In this document: piece by piece, positions 24,272 to 36,717 of the stretch
How the letters are laid out: each line of letters starts with the position of its first letter
Position numbering within the stretch: the first letter of the stretch is position 1
Assembly (NCBI GenBank): GCA_016630905.1
Contig: WBMQ01000010.1
Coordinates: 186,001-250,000 of the forward strand
DNA: 64,000 bases
DNA from: Capillidium heterosporum
Taxonomy: Eukaryota > Entomophthoromycota > Entomophthoromycetes > Entomophthorales > Capillidiaceae
Reading direction: 5' to 3'
The notes under the pieces: model-generated
What the model saw: the letters and a program-made list of their open reading frames with translations, nothing else
Database searches by the model: none
What the model was told of the DNA's origin: nothing
Position numbers and translations under genes: made by a program

Positions 24272-25965
24272 TCACATACAGACCGGATACCCCATAATAC
24301 TGCTACAACTAGTTGAAGTAGCACAATCTGAGTCCTTGGAACATATACAGTAATCCTGGATAGCACAGTGTCTGACCTTATCAGAAACATCATACTTATC
24401 TCCGCCTTGACTTAAGATACGATTACCAAACTTATTACTAAAAAGACCGTTGGGATCAAACCTTTTAACAGTCTCCTTAAACTTTAGCAAAGAACTTTGC
24501 GGATACGAATCCCTGATAATGGAGCTACCGAAATAGGCCAGCCCGTTCTTACCCCAGTGCGGACACCCTCCGTGCTTGAAGATTAAGATTTGGGTCAACG
24601 CCTGCATAACTGAGAGCCCGTATGGGGCAGTCATAAAGGGATCGTACCGTTCAGGGTAGGACCATTCGATGTAGAAGGTATCTTGATCATTGGACAATGC
24701 TAGCAATCCTTTGGAGGAGAGGCTGAATCGAAATAGCAGACCTATAAGGGGAAATTCAGTTGGGTACTTGGTGAACAAGTTGGTTGAGGTCATGAACTAC
24801 TGCCTCTAACTTTGTGATATTCATAGCTATCTCATACTCGTCAGATACTACTGCAAGTTTGGTCTGCGGTGTCACAAAAATAGTGTCGACGTAAGGCAAT
24901 TTAGGTAAATCCTCAGCTGTTGGATAAGAACCGTACCATGAGCAGTTGGTGCAGCGGTTTGACATAAGCCGGTAAGAGTACCCAATTGCTGGGTTGACCA
25001 GCTTCCTGCTGGTACCCTGGGTAAATATAGGATCCCTTACCAGATTGAGGAAGTCCACCTTATACAGCGAACTTTCTGTCGCCCTTTGGAAGACTGCTAG
25101 AGCCCTGGTGTCGTTGGTAGCTTGGTAGTGTTCAAAAGACAGGCTTGAGCTCATAATTATAAAAGGGGGTAGATTGGGGATCAAGTTTACTTTGGCGTCC
25201 CCAGAAACTTCGGCATTCGGTAGAAAGTCTATACCTTCCGAAATTACAAGCCCGCGGTTTGTAGGGAACCACCAGAATTGAAATACGTCATTCTTCCTAG
25301 CCATAGTCAACAGTTGAGTAGCGTTTTCCAACAACAATCTGTCGTGGACACGGTAGTTGTGGATTTTCATCTTATATCTGGGTACCACTTTGATCTCGAC
25401 TTCGGTGATAATGCCTAGTAGGCCGAAATTTACCCTCAGTGCATCAAAGTCGGGATCTTCTTCGTTGACTTTCATAAGCTTTCCCTTACCGTCAATTATT
25501 GTCAATCCTACTACATAATCTGACAAAGTAGCTGGATGCTTCAACGAGGAGCCATGGGCTCCAATGCTGATAGCTCCACCTACGGTTATACCACCAAAGG
25601 CTGGTATCTGCTTCAAGGTAAAACCTAGGTCATGTAAAATGTCCAGTAGATCCATGAGTTGCAAGCCAGTTCCAACTGTAACCGTTGAACTTTCTTTGTT
25701 GAGAACGACTTTTTTGAAATATTTAAGGTGGATTGGGATGCCATCAGTACAAATGGTATCGGTCCCCGAGTGTCTACTACCTACTACCTTTACCTTAGTA
25801 TTGCTACTGATTGTCCTTGTCTACTATAGATTGTAGCTCGCTTAAGTCGTTAGGAGTTTGGATGGAAATTTGAGACAAGCATTCAATCTTGCCTTGGAAA
25901 GAGGTGTAAATAAACTCAGTTACCATCAATGAAGGAAGTAGAGCAAGTATGAACACAGTTTTCAT
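24272..25965 (-). pseudogene. GulLO-type FAD oxidase copy 3, two frameshifts
   Basis: Read on the minus strand from ATG 25965 (MKTVFILALLPSLMV, a signal peptide) it covers the whole family length. Two single-base frame changes break it. One lies near 25800-25822, just before the GSRHS motif. The other lies near 24775-24782, between DLNQ and LFTKYPTEFPLIGL. Between them 300 codons stay open with family motifs (GAHGSSLKH, FQFWWFPTN). The C-terminal part retains PHWGK, but with Cys in place of the Arg before it, and CALQ/IQDYCICSKDSDC. The rest is well conserved, so this is either a young pseudogene or an intact gene with two consensus errors. Confidence 0.75.
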
Positions 25966-28139
25966 CGTCAGTTTGGTTTCCAGGTACAAAAGAGCGGGTA
26001 GAAGTTTGGAAAGTAATCGTATACCGATTTAAATACACTTCATTACTATGATGAAGGATTGTTAAAGAGCAGTTCTCTCAGCTGGCTTTTTGCACTTCAA
26101 GCATCTATTTGAGGAGTATCATTCAAAGATTGCTCTAAAATTCTCAAGCAATGCCAATTTAATAGTAACGACTTTTCCATTAGCTTGAAAATCGCTAGCT
26201 CTAGATCAGTTTGGATGGAGCTTTTGGGATCAAAAGTGGTAAATTTGCTTCCAAAAATTTAAAATCGTTGCTAGGTTGTCAGTTTGTCAAACGCTATCAA
26301 TCAAATGGAAGAATCGAAGGTAACATCTAAGGTTAATTCTGTGGCTGGAAGGGACAGTTTGGAGAAAAACGTTCGCTCATTAGCAATCCTATCCACAATA
26401 ATTTCCTTATGAGATAAACTCTATTAAGTTTAAAAGCAAATTCTTATATTAGGGGAAATGTAAACTTGTTTAAAATTGGTGTTTTTCAAACGTTCCTCTT
26501 TATTTAAACCCCAAGCCTTATAGGTAGCTGTAGACAAGGATAGAGGATAGTGAGTTGTAACTCTTTCAATATTCACAATATTTGCTTATTTCGTCAAGTA
26601 TTAACTACTAAAACCCAGTGAATAATAACGCTGTTTTCAGAAAGAGTGAAAAAGTAGGTGACGCTACATCTATTATAATTAATGAATGTAGAGGAGATGG
26701 TTTAGAGCAAAGTTGGCAATCCAGATCAATCTAGTCTACTTCGTTTAATTAGTATTCAGCACCTGGGTGGTGATTGAATAGCATTATTCTTACAATATTG
26801 TAAATCCTATCAAAATATGATTAGATGTTACCAAAAACACGCCACTACAGCTAAAATATAGTGCATAATACATGTTGTCGGTTAATATTTGACGTGTATA
26901 GCGTCCTCTTGATCAGCATACTTTCGGCCAAAAGTTGTTGGACTTTACCCTTGATATTTGGGTCTATAAATAAGCAACCCTAAAATCGAACAATGTTTGA
27001 CCGAATGAGCAAAATCATTGTTTTAGAGATGCCATATGAGCTAAAATAGTAATAACATTTATTTGTTAGGGTTTTATTAGATATCGTTTTAATATAATTT
27101 AATGCGTTATAAGAACGGAGTCTCTAAATAGCCATCCAAGTTTAACCCTTATGTTACGCGATGGTCAATAGTTGGCCATTACATCATAAAATAGTACTAA
27201 CAAATAAAATCCACAGAATATCTAAACTACAAACGATAATTTGCTAAAAAGGTTAATATACAAGTGTAGTAATGTAAGGGTTATAGTATAATCTAAAGGA
27301 GATTTTGAACCTACCTTTATACATTCCAATATGAAGGTGTAAAAATTGCAACTCTATTTATTTGCTAGGAAGTCCATCAGGCGTTCGCGAACACTATTTG
27401 CCCATTGTTATCTGGATGAAAACTACAAACCTTGCTAGGAATCAAATTTGAATACCATCATATACTTGGACTTTTGAACGAGTTTTTCTACAATTTAATG
27501 CATTATAGCTGCCAAAGCTTTATAATTCTTCCTCAAATATAGGGAAAAGTTAAGATGAACTGCACGTATTTAGCCTCTGGCACATCTTATCGAGAAGTGG
27601 GTGCAAGGGTTACTTGCAAAAAAAGATTTGGTTAGTAACCGAATAAACTAGGTTTTGATCAAACTGTGACAGGCCACCTCTCAAAAAAAATTAAACTGGT
27701 GCATGCAAAGGACAAACCCAAGGAATAGCTAATTTTGTGTAGCTATGCGGACCTTTGCAATTCTTTAGAGAACCTCCAGATAGCTTTAGTTGTTTAAACC
27801 TGGAGCTGTACTTCTTGCTAATTCAGATAACCTTACTAAACCTTTAGAAAGCTTTTGATTGGTCGATAGCCAAAACTTTGAGCTAACGAGTGGCATTGCC
27901 TTCACCTACATATGACCATATACAAGTCTTATTTGGAGAGGTAAAGGCAGGGAGTGCATTTGATGTAACTTATCCTAATTTTCAATTTACTAGCGCGAGT
28001 AGACAACTTATACTCAATGTACGTTTAGAGTAAGTGAATTGAGCCTTCAAAGTATATATATTGGCAAATCCTGTAATTTAGAAAATTTTCATCTTATCTT
28101 TTCATCTAATTTGCCTCCCTGTAGAAAAATAAGGGCTTC
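25966..28139. other. Long intergenic, divergent promoter region
   Basis: 2.2 kb of AT-rich DNA between divergent oxidase copies 3 and 4. A TATATATA motif at 28053-28060 lies about 80 bases before the copy 4 ATG. No coding signal seen. Confidence 0.5.
28053..28060 (+). promoter_or_regulatory. TATA-like element of oxidase copy 4
   Basis: TATATATA followed by TTGG. The same TATATATATTGG core occurs on the minus strand at about 52885-52900 before the near-identical copy 5, although most of the surrounding upstream DNA differs. Confidence 0.4.
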
Positions 28140-29842
28140 ATGAAGTTTTCAAATTTAATTACCATACTCCCGGTGTTGGCGATCCAAGTTCAAGGGTTCA
28201 CCTACAAGAGTTACCAGGAGAAGATTGAATGTCAATCCAAGACAGCAATCCAAATCCCCAAAGACCTAACCGAACTACAGAATTTAGTCAACAAAGCAAT
28301 TGCCACCAACACCAAGGTCAAGGTAGTAGGTAGCCGCCACTCCATCACCGACACCATCTGCACCGACGGCATCCCCATCCACCTCAGCAACTTCAATAAA
28401 GTAGTCTTGAATAAGGAGGATTCCACAGTAACCCTAGGCACCGGTTTGGAGCTCATCGACGCTATGGATGTCTTACATAGCCAAGGCTACACTATCAAGC
28501 ACATCCCCGCCTACGGTGGTATTACGGTAGGCGGAGCCATAAGCTTAGGAGCCCACGGTTCGTCGTTGAACCATCCCAACAATCTGCCTGAATACCTAGT
28601 AGGCCTAACTATGATCGACGGCACCGGCAAGCTGGTAAAAATTACCGAGCAGGACCCCCACTTTGACGCGCTGCGGGTGAACTTAGGTCTCCTAGGTATA
28701 GTTGTCGAAGTCCAGCTTAAAGTAGTCCCTCAGTTCAAGATGCGTGTCCACAACTACCGCGTGACTGATGACATCCTAGTCAAGAACACTACTCAGTTGG
28801 TAGACATGGCCCGTCAAAACGACTGGTTCCAGTTCTGGTGGTTCCCCACAAACCATGGATTAGTCATCTCCGAAGGTAAGTACTACGACTCCAGCCAAAA
28901 TGTCCCTGGAGATGCCCGTACCAACTTGATCTCCACTGTATCCCCCTTCATTGCCATCGGTGGCAAGATCGCCTTTGAATTGATCCAGGCTACCAACAAC
29001 TCCTTTGCCATGCACGAGATCCAAAAGTTGACCGAGAACTCCTTGTACAAGTTGGATATAGCAGTACTGGCAAAGAACCCCGTGTTCACTGAAGGTACTA
29101 CCAAAAACTTTGTCAATCCAGCTGTCGGTTACGCTTATAGATTGATGACCAACAAGTGCAAAAGCTGTCCATGGGAGGATCCTTTTAAGCTGGATGCCAA
29201 CCTGTTAGCTTCACCTTTGGACAACTCCATTCCCATGGAGACTTCATTGGCCGCCTTAGCCGTCTTACCTGACGAATCCTCAATTGCTTTGAGCCTCTCC
29301 AAACTACCAGGCTGTTCATCGCCGACATGAACAAGCTTTTCAAAGACTATCCAACTGCCTTTCCGCTTATTGGTCTCTTCTTCCGATTCAGCCCTGCTTC
29401 CAGAGGATCCTTGGCATTGTCCAGTGGTCAAGAGACCTTCCATATCGACTGGACTTTCCCTATGCGCTTAGATCCTTTCCTTACTTCACCTTACGGCTTG
29501 AACGCCATGCAAGCTCTGATCCAACTTTTGGTCTTCAAGCACAATGGACGCCCTCACTGGGGTAAGAATGGCTTATACTACTTTAAGAACAGTATATTGA
29601 AGGCTTCGTACCCTGAAGCTAACTTGAACAAGTTTAAAGAGGCAGCTAGTCGATTCGATCCCAACGGTCTGTTCAGCAACAAATTTGGTAACCGAATCTT
29701 GGGTGTTGGCCAAGATGCTTTTGAAATTCCTAATAGAGTTATCCATTGCGCCCTACAGGACTACTGTGTCTGTTCCAAGAAATCAGACTGTTCGTTGCTG
29801 CGAAGCTGTCAAAAGATTGGTGAGTTCCCGGTCTGTCAATAA
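28140..29842 (+). pseudogene. GulLO-type FAD oxidase copy 4, frameshifted twin of copy 5
   Basis: For the first 360 or so residues this is identical at the protein level to the intact copy on the minus strand at 51107-52807. The frame closes early (396 residues) because two extra bases, near 29311 and 29316, break the segment after LSKLP. The rest of the protein, including RPHWGKNG and the Cys-rich tail, is open in another frame to 29842. A block at about 29158-29222 differs strongly from the twin (CPWEDPFKLDANLLASP against CPWENPINLDIDLLAPP). Either a very recent pseudogene, or two consensus errors in a functional gene. Signal peptide MKFSNLITILPVLAIQVQG. Confidence 0.85.
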
Positions 29843-31582
29843 GTATAAGGTTATCGGATTTATTATAAAAGCAACTAATAAAGTTTCAGCCATTTTTATT
29901 TGGTGCCATGAATCTATACATCAATATTATAATTCAATGTTAATATATATATACCTACATTCCTTCGGTTTAGAATTTTTCGCCAAAATAGTTCTTGACA
30001 CATTTTATCATTAAATATTGAGAAATTGTAAACTATCCTTGCTTGAACTTAAACTGTACGAATGGTTTTGTAAACTTGAAAAGTATTGCTTATTGAATAT
30101 ATTGGGTAGATAACCATCTTTTGGTCTATAATACCATGCCATTCAAAATAGCAAGAGACACTTTACGATACTTCAATGTCATTTATACCTGCTAAACCCA
30201 AATCTAAATAGAAAGTGTTGATGGGATGGAGAATGAACTTTGGTGTAAAAGCAAATATTAAGCAGATTAACTTGTCAATCTAAAACTTCAAATGTTGATG
30301 AGATATCTAATAGGCTCTATATAAATATAGAATGGATAGACTTTTCATCAGCTTAAATGCTATAAATGTTAATGGGACTGTATTTAGTTTTTTATACTTA
30401 CCGATCCTAAGTAAAAAGAAGCTAAGATTAGGGAAGCTAACGCTATCAGAAGTCTTTGCCAATCAATAAAAATGCTTATTATCAATAATTACTGGTTCTA
30501 CATAGTCAAAGTTACTGATAAACTATATTTACAAGTAATATAGATATACCCAAGTTTATAAATTTTAATGTTAATTAATATTGAACTAGCTCACTCCTTT
30601 CTTACAATTTAATATAACAACTTTTTATTTACAATTCCATTATAGACTTTAATTTCAACACTGACGAATCGATACAGGCTTGTAGTATAAGTATACTATA
30701 TATGTACATTTTTAATTAAATAAGCTTGATATTTCTCAAGTCTATATCAAGACTTTGGAAGCAATCAAAAATTAATCAAAGTTTCAATACTACTGAGAAA
30801 TCACCATATAAGAAGCTGTTTGAAATTTTCAGCCCAAATTCACCTCGTAATACCTTTGCCTAACAATCTAAGTTCAACAAAGTCGAAGGATACATCTTTC
30901 GATATGAAATCTATATATCAAATAAGTGAAGCATGCTTACTTTTGTAAAATTAATATGCCTTTCCAGAAATGTAACGTAATCCATTCTATTTATAAGACT
31001 TCTTGAAAGATGAGCCTACATCCAACCTAAAATAGCTATTGCTATTTCTCAAATATGGATTCTAGATAACTTCCACAGTTTTATCAAATTTAGCTAGTTA
31101 TTGTCAACTGCTGATCTAAAGTATTCAAGCTTGGAGAAACTATCCATCCAACATACTTGATTTTATGGTTTTGATATCATGTAATGGAAAATAAATTGTA
31201 AGGATATTTCTTTGTAAAAATACATATAAAAGTGTCTAAATCGCCAATTTGGCAAGTTTCCTTTATTACCTCTTAGCTCACGAGACTGGAGCCTAGTCGT
31301 CTGACTTTGATTACTAAATATATGGATTTAGTTACATACTTGGTCACCCATACCCTAGTAGTTTCTTAGAAGCCGCTGCAGACTAGCACATTAATTAAAT
31401 GCATCTTGTGACAGTGTATAGATATATTTCAACTAGGAGGCTTATATCTTTAAAAATTAGTATGGTTTCGGAACATCTATTTACTATTTATCATAGATAG
31501 AGTCCACTTAATGTATCAAATATCCTTACCATAAAACTTAAAGGCGCCTGATTTGACATCTATAGTAGTAAATGTGGTATAA
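29843..31582. other. Intergenic, left flank of lipase tandem duplication
   Basis: AT-rich. From about 30600 it resembles the DNA upstream of the intact lipase gene (32730-33900), so this part belongs to a duplicated unit. No gene seen. Confidence 0.5.
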
Positions 31583-32728
31583 ATGTATGCTGGAAAATAT
31601 TATTCAATCGATATTCAAACAAGATGGTTAAACAACTTTATTTCGATAGCTTTAGTTGGTATTAATGATTTAGTAGCAGTCACCATCTCAAATGCAATCA
31701 GCACCAGATCTTATATATACGTAAGCGACAAGGCAGAGATCCAAGCCAAAGCTTTGACAGTTTACCAAGGTTTGATTTTCAGTCCTGAAGATGATATGGA
31801 AAGTAGAGCTACTTTCACCAACCCATTTACTAATATCTTGTTACAAGATCTTAAGAACTTATCTCTACTGATCTTAACTCAAGATTTTACAAGCCTTTCA
31901 TCTACAAACCATCTACCAAGTTAAATAAACTCCGCATTTCCAAACACAAAAAGTACTCCCACTGTTTTCTATCTCCATATACTATAAAGATTCAATTCTA
32001 GGTCAAAGTTATGGGTGTCAGGACCAACTTATCAATATGTCAATAGTTAATAACGAGGACCTTAATATCTTAGTGGCAATCAGGATCAATGATGCTTGAA
32101 AGTTAATAGTTGTCTCCTATCAAGCTTTTCTTACTGTTCAGGACTGGATCATCAACCTGAAATACTCCATGATAAATTACCCTTATCTTTCGGAAAGTAT
32201 TAAAGTATATCACGAGCTCCTTTTCAACAATTTATCATCTACAATCAGATATTATGCATAGTAAAATCACCACTTGTAAATCCTCAGTCCAAAGGCTATA
32301 TCTTACATGTCACCGATTACAGTAAAAGGGTCTCTATGGCTACGCTATCCTTACCTAAATGGATTAAGCTTTTGAAGAAGCTTTGTGACACTAGATCAAT
32401 AGTTACCTATGCTTACTTTAACTCTAGAGTTGGAAATAATGGGTTCGCTTAGTGTCTATACAGTTTAGATGTCTCAATTATGAGGTACAGCAATCAGAAT
32501 AACGTAGTACTATATCTACCTCTTAGGCTGGATTGCTTTACCTATGCCGGTAATGAGATCAATGAACGTAGGATCAGAATTTTGGAGATACCGAGTTGGT
32601 GGTATGTAGCCAAGGTATATACGACGAGAATCCAATATACTGATTAGAAGGACAAGACTCTCATCTCTATTTTAAAGTATGTCCTCCCTATGAACATCCT
32701 ACCTGTTTCTATCTTTTGTACTTGAGTT
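31583..32728 (+). pseudogene. Decayed class-3 lipase
   Basis: The first 113 codons are open and match the propeptide-like repeat of the intact lipase at 33928 (SDKAEIQAKALTVYQG, TNPFTNILLQDLK). After the stop at about 31924 the catalytic part is recognisable only in fragments: SYGCQDQLINMS, VSYQAFLTVQDWI, and the serine region around ITDYSKRVSMATLSLP. The GxSxG motif has become DYSKR, so this copy could not be active even if the frame were intact. In-frame stops and indels occur throughout. Confidence 0.75.
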
Positions 32729-33927
32729 AATAAAATATAGTTAGTTTACGAAATATAACTATTCAATCCATTCATTTTACTTTTATTCTTGCATCAGTTT
32801 ATATATCGCTCTATAGTTTTATATTGAAAGTAGCTCCTAGAAACTCATTTTGAATTTCGACTTGAAAACAGGGATATATTTTATTTAATATAATGTGCTT
32901 GACCTTGTAGTGAACTGCTTTTCAATTGCTAGTTTATTATTTCACTATAGATTGTACTTTCAATACGAACGAATCGATACAAACCTAAATCTGATAAACT
33001 GTAAGATATATAATTTTCATTAGGATAAATTAGTTGCTTTCTAGCCTACTATCGGGATGCCGGAGGCAGCTGAAAATCGGTCCGAAGTCCTCGGCACTAG
33101 AGAAGACCGTTCCGTCAACAAGGTATCACCTGTAATTTCCAACACAAATTCACCTCACAATACCGCTTAACTATAACTTTTATTTAATATAGATGAAGGA
33201 TACATCCTTTGATGGAATATTTATACCTTGAATAGGTAAAATTGATAGTTTCATAAAGTTAACAAACCACATTCCAATACTTTTAAATTTGTTCCACCTC
33301 CCAAACCTCTTGAAAGATGGACCCTACATCCTACCTAGTAGGTCTACTGAGTTCTTCAAATATAGACCTCTGTCTAGACTTTCTTAGTTCGATAGACCTG
33401 TAATCAATTATTGCCCAACAGCTGCCTTAGGGTTGCTTAGGTTTGGAAGATTCTTTACTCAGTATACTCGGTTGAACAAATCCTAATAGTGTGCTACCTA
33501 CTAAAGTTGATAGCTTATGTTTATAAGACTTCGATAAGAGATAGCTAAATGGATAGTTTGACAAATTTCTTCCAGTTTACTGGCTCGTGGGGCTATAGTT
33601 TAAATGCTTGCCAAAATCTGCCACTTGTATAATTTTATTGTATATTCGGATACTCCATAAATTTTGGCGACTCCGTGGAAATTATTGTGGACTAATACCT
33701 TTTTAACTACGCCTTGTAATAATATAGACAAAAATGCTTCTAATAAGTGATATATTTCCTTAAAAGTAAGTATAGCTTCGGGATGCTTAAAATTCCATTA
33801 CTCCTAATAAACAGCCTCTCATTTAATATATCCATGTATCCGTGCTGGAAGCTTAAAGGTACCTGGCTTGATATCTATAAATGGTATAAATGCAGGCTGA
33901 AGACTTTTAAGTTTGTAGGCAAGGGGA
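32729..33927. other. Intergenic, promoter side of intact lipase
   Basis: Homologous to the flank of the decayed copy. TATAAA-type elements at 33876 and 33885 lie 40-50 bases before the ATG. The short open stretch at 33747-33941 overlaps the promoter and is not considered coding. Confidence 0.5.
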
Positions 33928-35292
33928 ATGGTCAAAACTAACTTTATTTTGATAGCTCTAGCCAGTATAGCTGGTATTTCAGCACCCACCACAACAAATG
34001 TAACCAGCAGTCTATCCTATCCGTTGGTAAGCAACCTGATAAAGATCCCAACCAGAACTTTAACGGTCCACCTAGATTCAACCCTCCGTACCAAAAACAG
34101 TTTGGAAGGTAGAACTACCACCACCAATCCTCTGATCGGTACTGTCCTACAAAGCCTCAAGGATCTGCTTTTGCCAATTCTAGATCGAAATCTCTACATG
34201 CTTTTTACCTACAAGCTGCATACCAAATCAAACATAACCAGTGTTAGATCCCAACCATTTGTAAGTGATAAGGCAAAGATCCCGGCCCGAGCTACTCTGG
34301 TTCATCGAGGACCAACCTTCGATCCAAAAGACAGTTTAACAAGCAGAACCACTGCCACCAACCCGCTGACCAGCACTTTTCTGCAAGGTCTCAAGGACCT
34401 GTTCCCACCGAAGCTAGATCAAGATCTCTACAGGCTTTTTATTCAGAAGCCACCTATCAAGCTGGCCAAATACCGCACTTTCAAGCATGGAACTATTGAT
34501 GAACTCAAGAAACACTTTCCACTATCTCTCATCTCTATCTGCTCCAAGGAAACGATCTTAAATAAGAGCTGTGGGTGCCAGGACCAGCTTACTCACTTGT
34601 CGGTGGTTTCTAACGAGGGTTTCGATACTTTGGCAGTAGTTGGAGTTGATAAAGTTCAGAAGTTGATAGTTGTCTCCTACCGGGCCTCTTTTACCTCTCA
34701 GAATTGGGGTAATAACTTGAGATGCCTTATGGTGGACTACCCCTACTTGTCGAAGAATGTTAAAGTACACCATGGGCTCCTTTCTGATTACTTGTCCATC
34801 TACAGCCAGGTGTTGAGCCAGGTAAAGCCATTACTCGCCAATCCTCAGTTCAAAAAATACACCTTGCACATCACCGGCTACAGTAAAGGGGCCGCTATAT
34901 CTACCTTATCTCTACCTAATTGGAGTAAACTTCTAAAAAAGCTTGGCGATAGTAGGCCTATAGTAAACTACGCCTACTCCAGTCCTAGAGTTGGAAACGA
35001 TGGGTTCGCTCAATACCTATACAATCTCAACATCCCAATTACAAGGTACAGTAATCAGAACGATGTAGTACCTCACCTACCCCCCAGATCGAATGGCTTC
35101 GTCCACGTTGGTGGTGAGATCCACGAACGCAAAGTAGGAATACTAGGAAAGACTGAATTGGTAGTTTGTGGTCAAGGGGTCTATGACGAGAATCCAGAGT
35201 GTGGTTGGAGGAATAGATACCCTGTCTCCATTTTAAAGCACGTCTTACCTATGAATTCCTTATCCATATCTACCTTCTGTATAAGTCAATAG
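33928..35292 (+). CDS. Secreted class-3 lipase with duplicated N-terminal region
   Basis: Extracellular triacylglycerol lipase of the fungal class-3 (Rhizomucor-like) type. 454 residues, no intron, signal peptide MVKTNFILIALASIAGISA. The catalytic Ser sits in GYSKG (ITGYSKGAAIS), the Asp in SNQNDVVPHLPP and the His in FVHVGGEI, matching the family order and the Pro-rich loop. Before the catalytic domain lie two diverged copies of a unit of about 65 residues (about 31-96 and 111-174), each with a KIPxR..T.H..T core and TNPL..T.LQ.LKDL. This is probably a propeptide. The decayed neighbour has only one such unit. Lys instead of the common Leu/His within GxSxG is unusual but present in related enzymes. 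Confidence 0.88.
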   Translation: MVKTNFILIALASIAGISAPTTTNVTSSLSYPLVSNLIKIPTRTLTVHLDSTLRTKNSLEGRTTTTNPLIGTVLQSLKDLLLPILDRNLYMLFTYKLHTKSNITSVRSQPFVSDKAKIPARATLVHRGPTFDPKDSLTSRTTATNPLTSTFLQGLKDLFPPKLDQDLYRLFIQKPPIKLAKYRTFKHGTIDELKKHFPLSLISICSKETILNKSCGCQDQLTHLSVVSNEGFDTLAVVGVDKVQKLIVVSYRASFTSQNWGNNLRCLMVDYPYLSKNVKVHHGLLSDYLSIYSQVLSQVKPLLANPQFKKYTLHITGYSKGAAISTLSLPNWSKLLKKLGDSRPIVNYAYSSPRVGNDGFAQYLYNLNIPITRYSNQNDVVPHLPPRSNGFVHVGGEIHERKVGILGKTELVVCGQGVYDENPECGWRNRYPVSILKHVLPMNSLSISTFCISQ

Positions 35293-36717
35293 AATCATGT
35301 CAAATTGGGCGATACAATTGATTTCCAGGTTTAAAAAAGTTATGCATGTCTAATTTATAAATGTATAAGTAATATATGTGCTATTTATCGGTCTAATCAG
35401 TTTGCTCTATTGAAATCCTTACATCAGTTTATATAGCGCTTTATAGCCTTTTATCAATTAACTAAAAGTTCATTTCAAACTTTACTTTGAAAACCTTGAA
35501 AAGCGTGTTACAAAAGCGAGTCGACTCCTTTTAACAAAGTGTACTTGGTTTAGTAAATGATTTCAGGCCCTAGAAAACCTTCTTTGCATATTCGAGCATA
35601 TATACGATATTTAGTAAATATGTACATTTTCAAGCTATATACACTAGGATAAGTTAACTTTTGAAGCATTACACACCATTTAAATCTGCACCTTCAAAAA
35701 TATACACCACCATTCCATCTTACAACACCTTATTTATCTAAAGGTAACGGGTTTTCATTATCGCCTCTTTATTAAATTTTTTCATACCAATCCGCATTTT
35801 GGAAGCTTTCCGTGTCTAAGTAGTTTTTCCAGCATATTTCCCATCTCCTAAGTGAAGTCCCGTCCCGCCTAGTTTAAGCTTCTAGATTACAAATTTTCTA
35901 TATAAATAGGATCTTATACTTTAGAAACTGAGCAACCGACTTTTGAGGCAGTGATAAGCTCGCGAAATACCTTTGCTACGTATACGAATATACTAGAATA
36001 AACTGTTCAACGTAGACTATACTTTAAAAAGATTCCAGATAGGTCGATGCTCTTTTCCTATAATGGGTTTTCAAGTACATGTGAAAATATTTTTATCAAG
36101 GCTGTGGTTCACCATCAATTTCCAACCTTATACTTTGGCAAAAAACTAGAACCAATAGATTTTGGAATCAATTGGCAATGCAAAATTTCCTTTTCAACCT
36201 CAAAATTTACATTGTAATAATCCGCAACCTCGAGGAAAATTAAAGTTTACCACTACTTTGCCACTCCTATCAATAGCCATAAAACTTGGATGAGCCATTT
36301 AACTTCCTATATAAACAGGTATAATTAAAACGTTACTATTTTAATGTATATGAAAAGGAGCGGATTTAATAGACAGCTAAATTTGATAAAAGGTAAAAAT
36401 CCTATATGATTCGCTACTTTTGTACAGTACGCCATTACCCTTTCAATGATTGACAGGAGATGGAGTAAAAGTAGCGGGGTCTAAGGATACGCCAACTTCC
36501 CAAGCTTGAAGGAGCTCTCAAGATGTTTGCATAAATAGAGGAGTCAATATCAATCTATCTAATAGAAATAATCCTTAAACCAATTTCCTTATAGGTTCTA
36601 ATATGGAAAGGATATTCGAAAAAAAGGTATATAAAGACAGGGAATACCTTTCGTTATCATTATCCAAGAATCAACATCAGTTTAAGTTTCAAGTGTAACT
36701 TCTCAAATAAATAATTA
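35293..36717. other. Intergenic before second LPMO
   Basis: AT-rich. The first about 170 bases belong to the lipase duplication. A TATA box at 36628-36635 serves the LPMO gene. Confidence 0.55.
36628..36635 (+). promoter_or_regulatory. TATA box upstream of second LPMO gene
   Basis: TATATAAA, 90 bases before the ATG at 36718. Confidence 0.55.

Larger units (their letters stand above)
30600..35460 (+). repeat. Tandem duplication of a lipase gene with its flanks (two diverged units)
   Basis: The unit at about 30600-32850 corresponds in order to the unit at about 32930-35460. Shared landmarks: CGAATCGATACA at about 30666 and 32971; CAAATTCACCTC at about 30836 and 33145; CTTGAAAGATG at about 31002 and 33312; the lipase coding region; and CATCAGTTTATATA at about 32794 and 35424. 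The first unit has drifted and its gene is dead; the second is intact. Confidence 0.65.
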
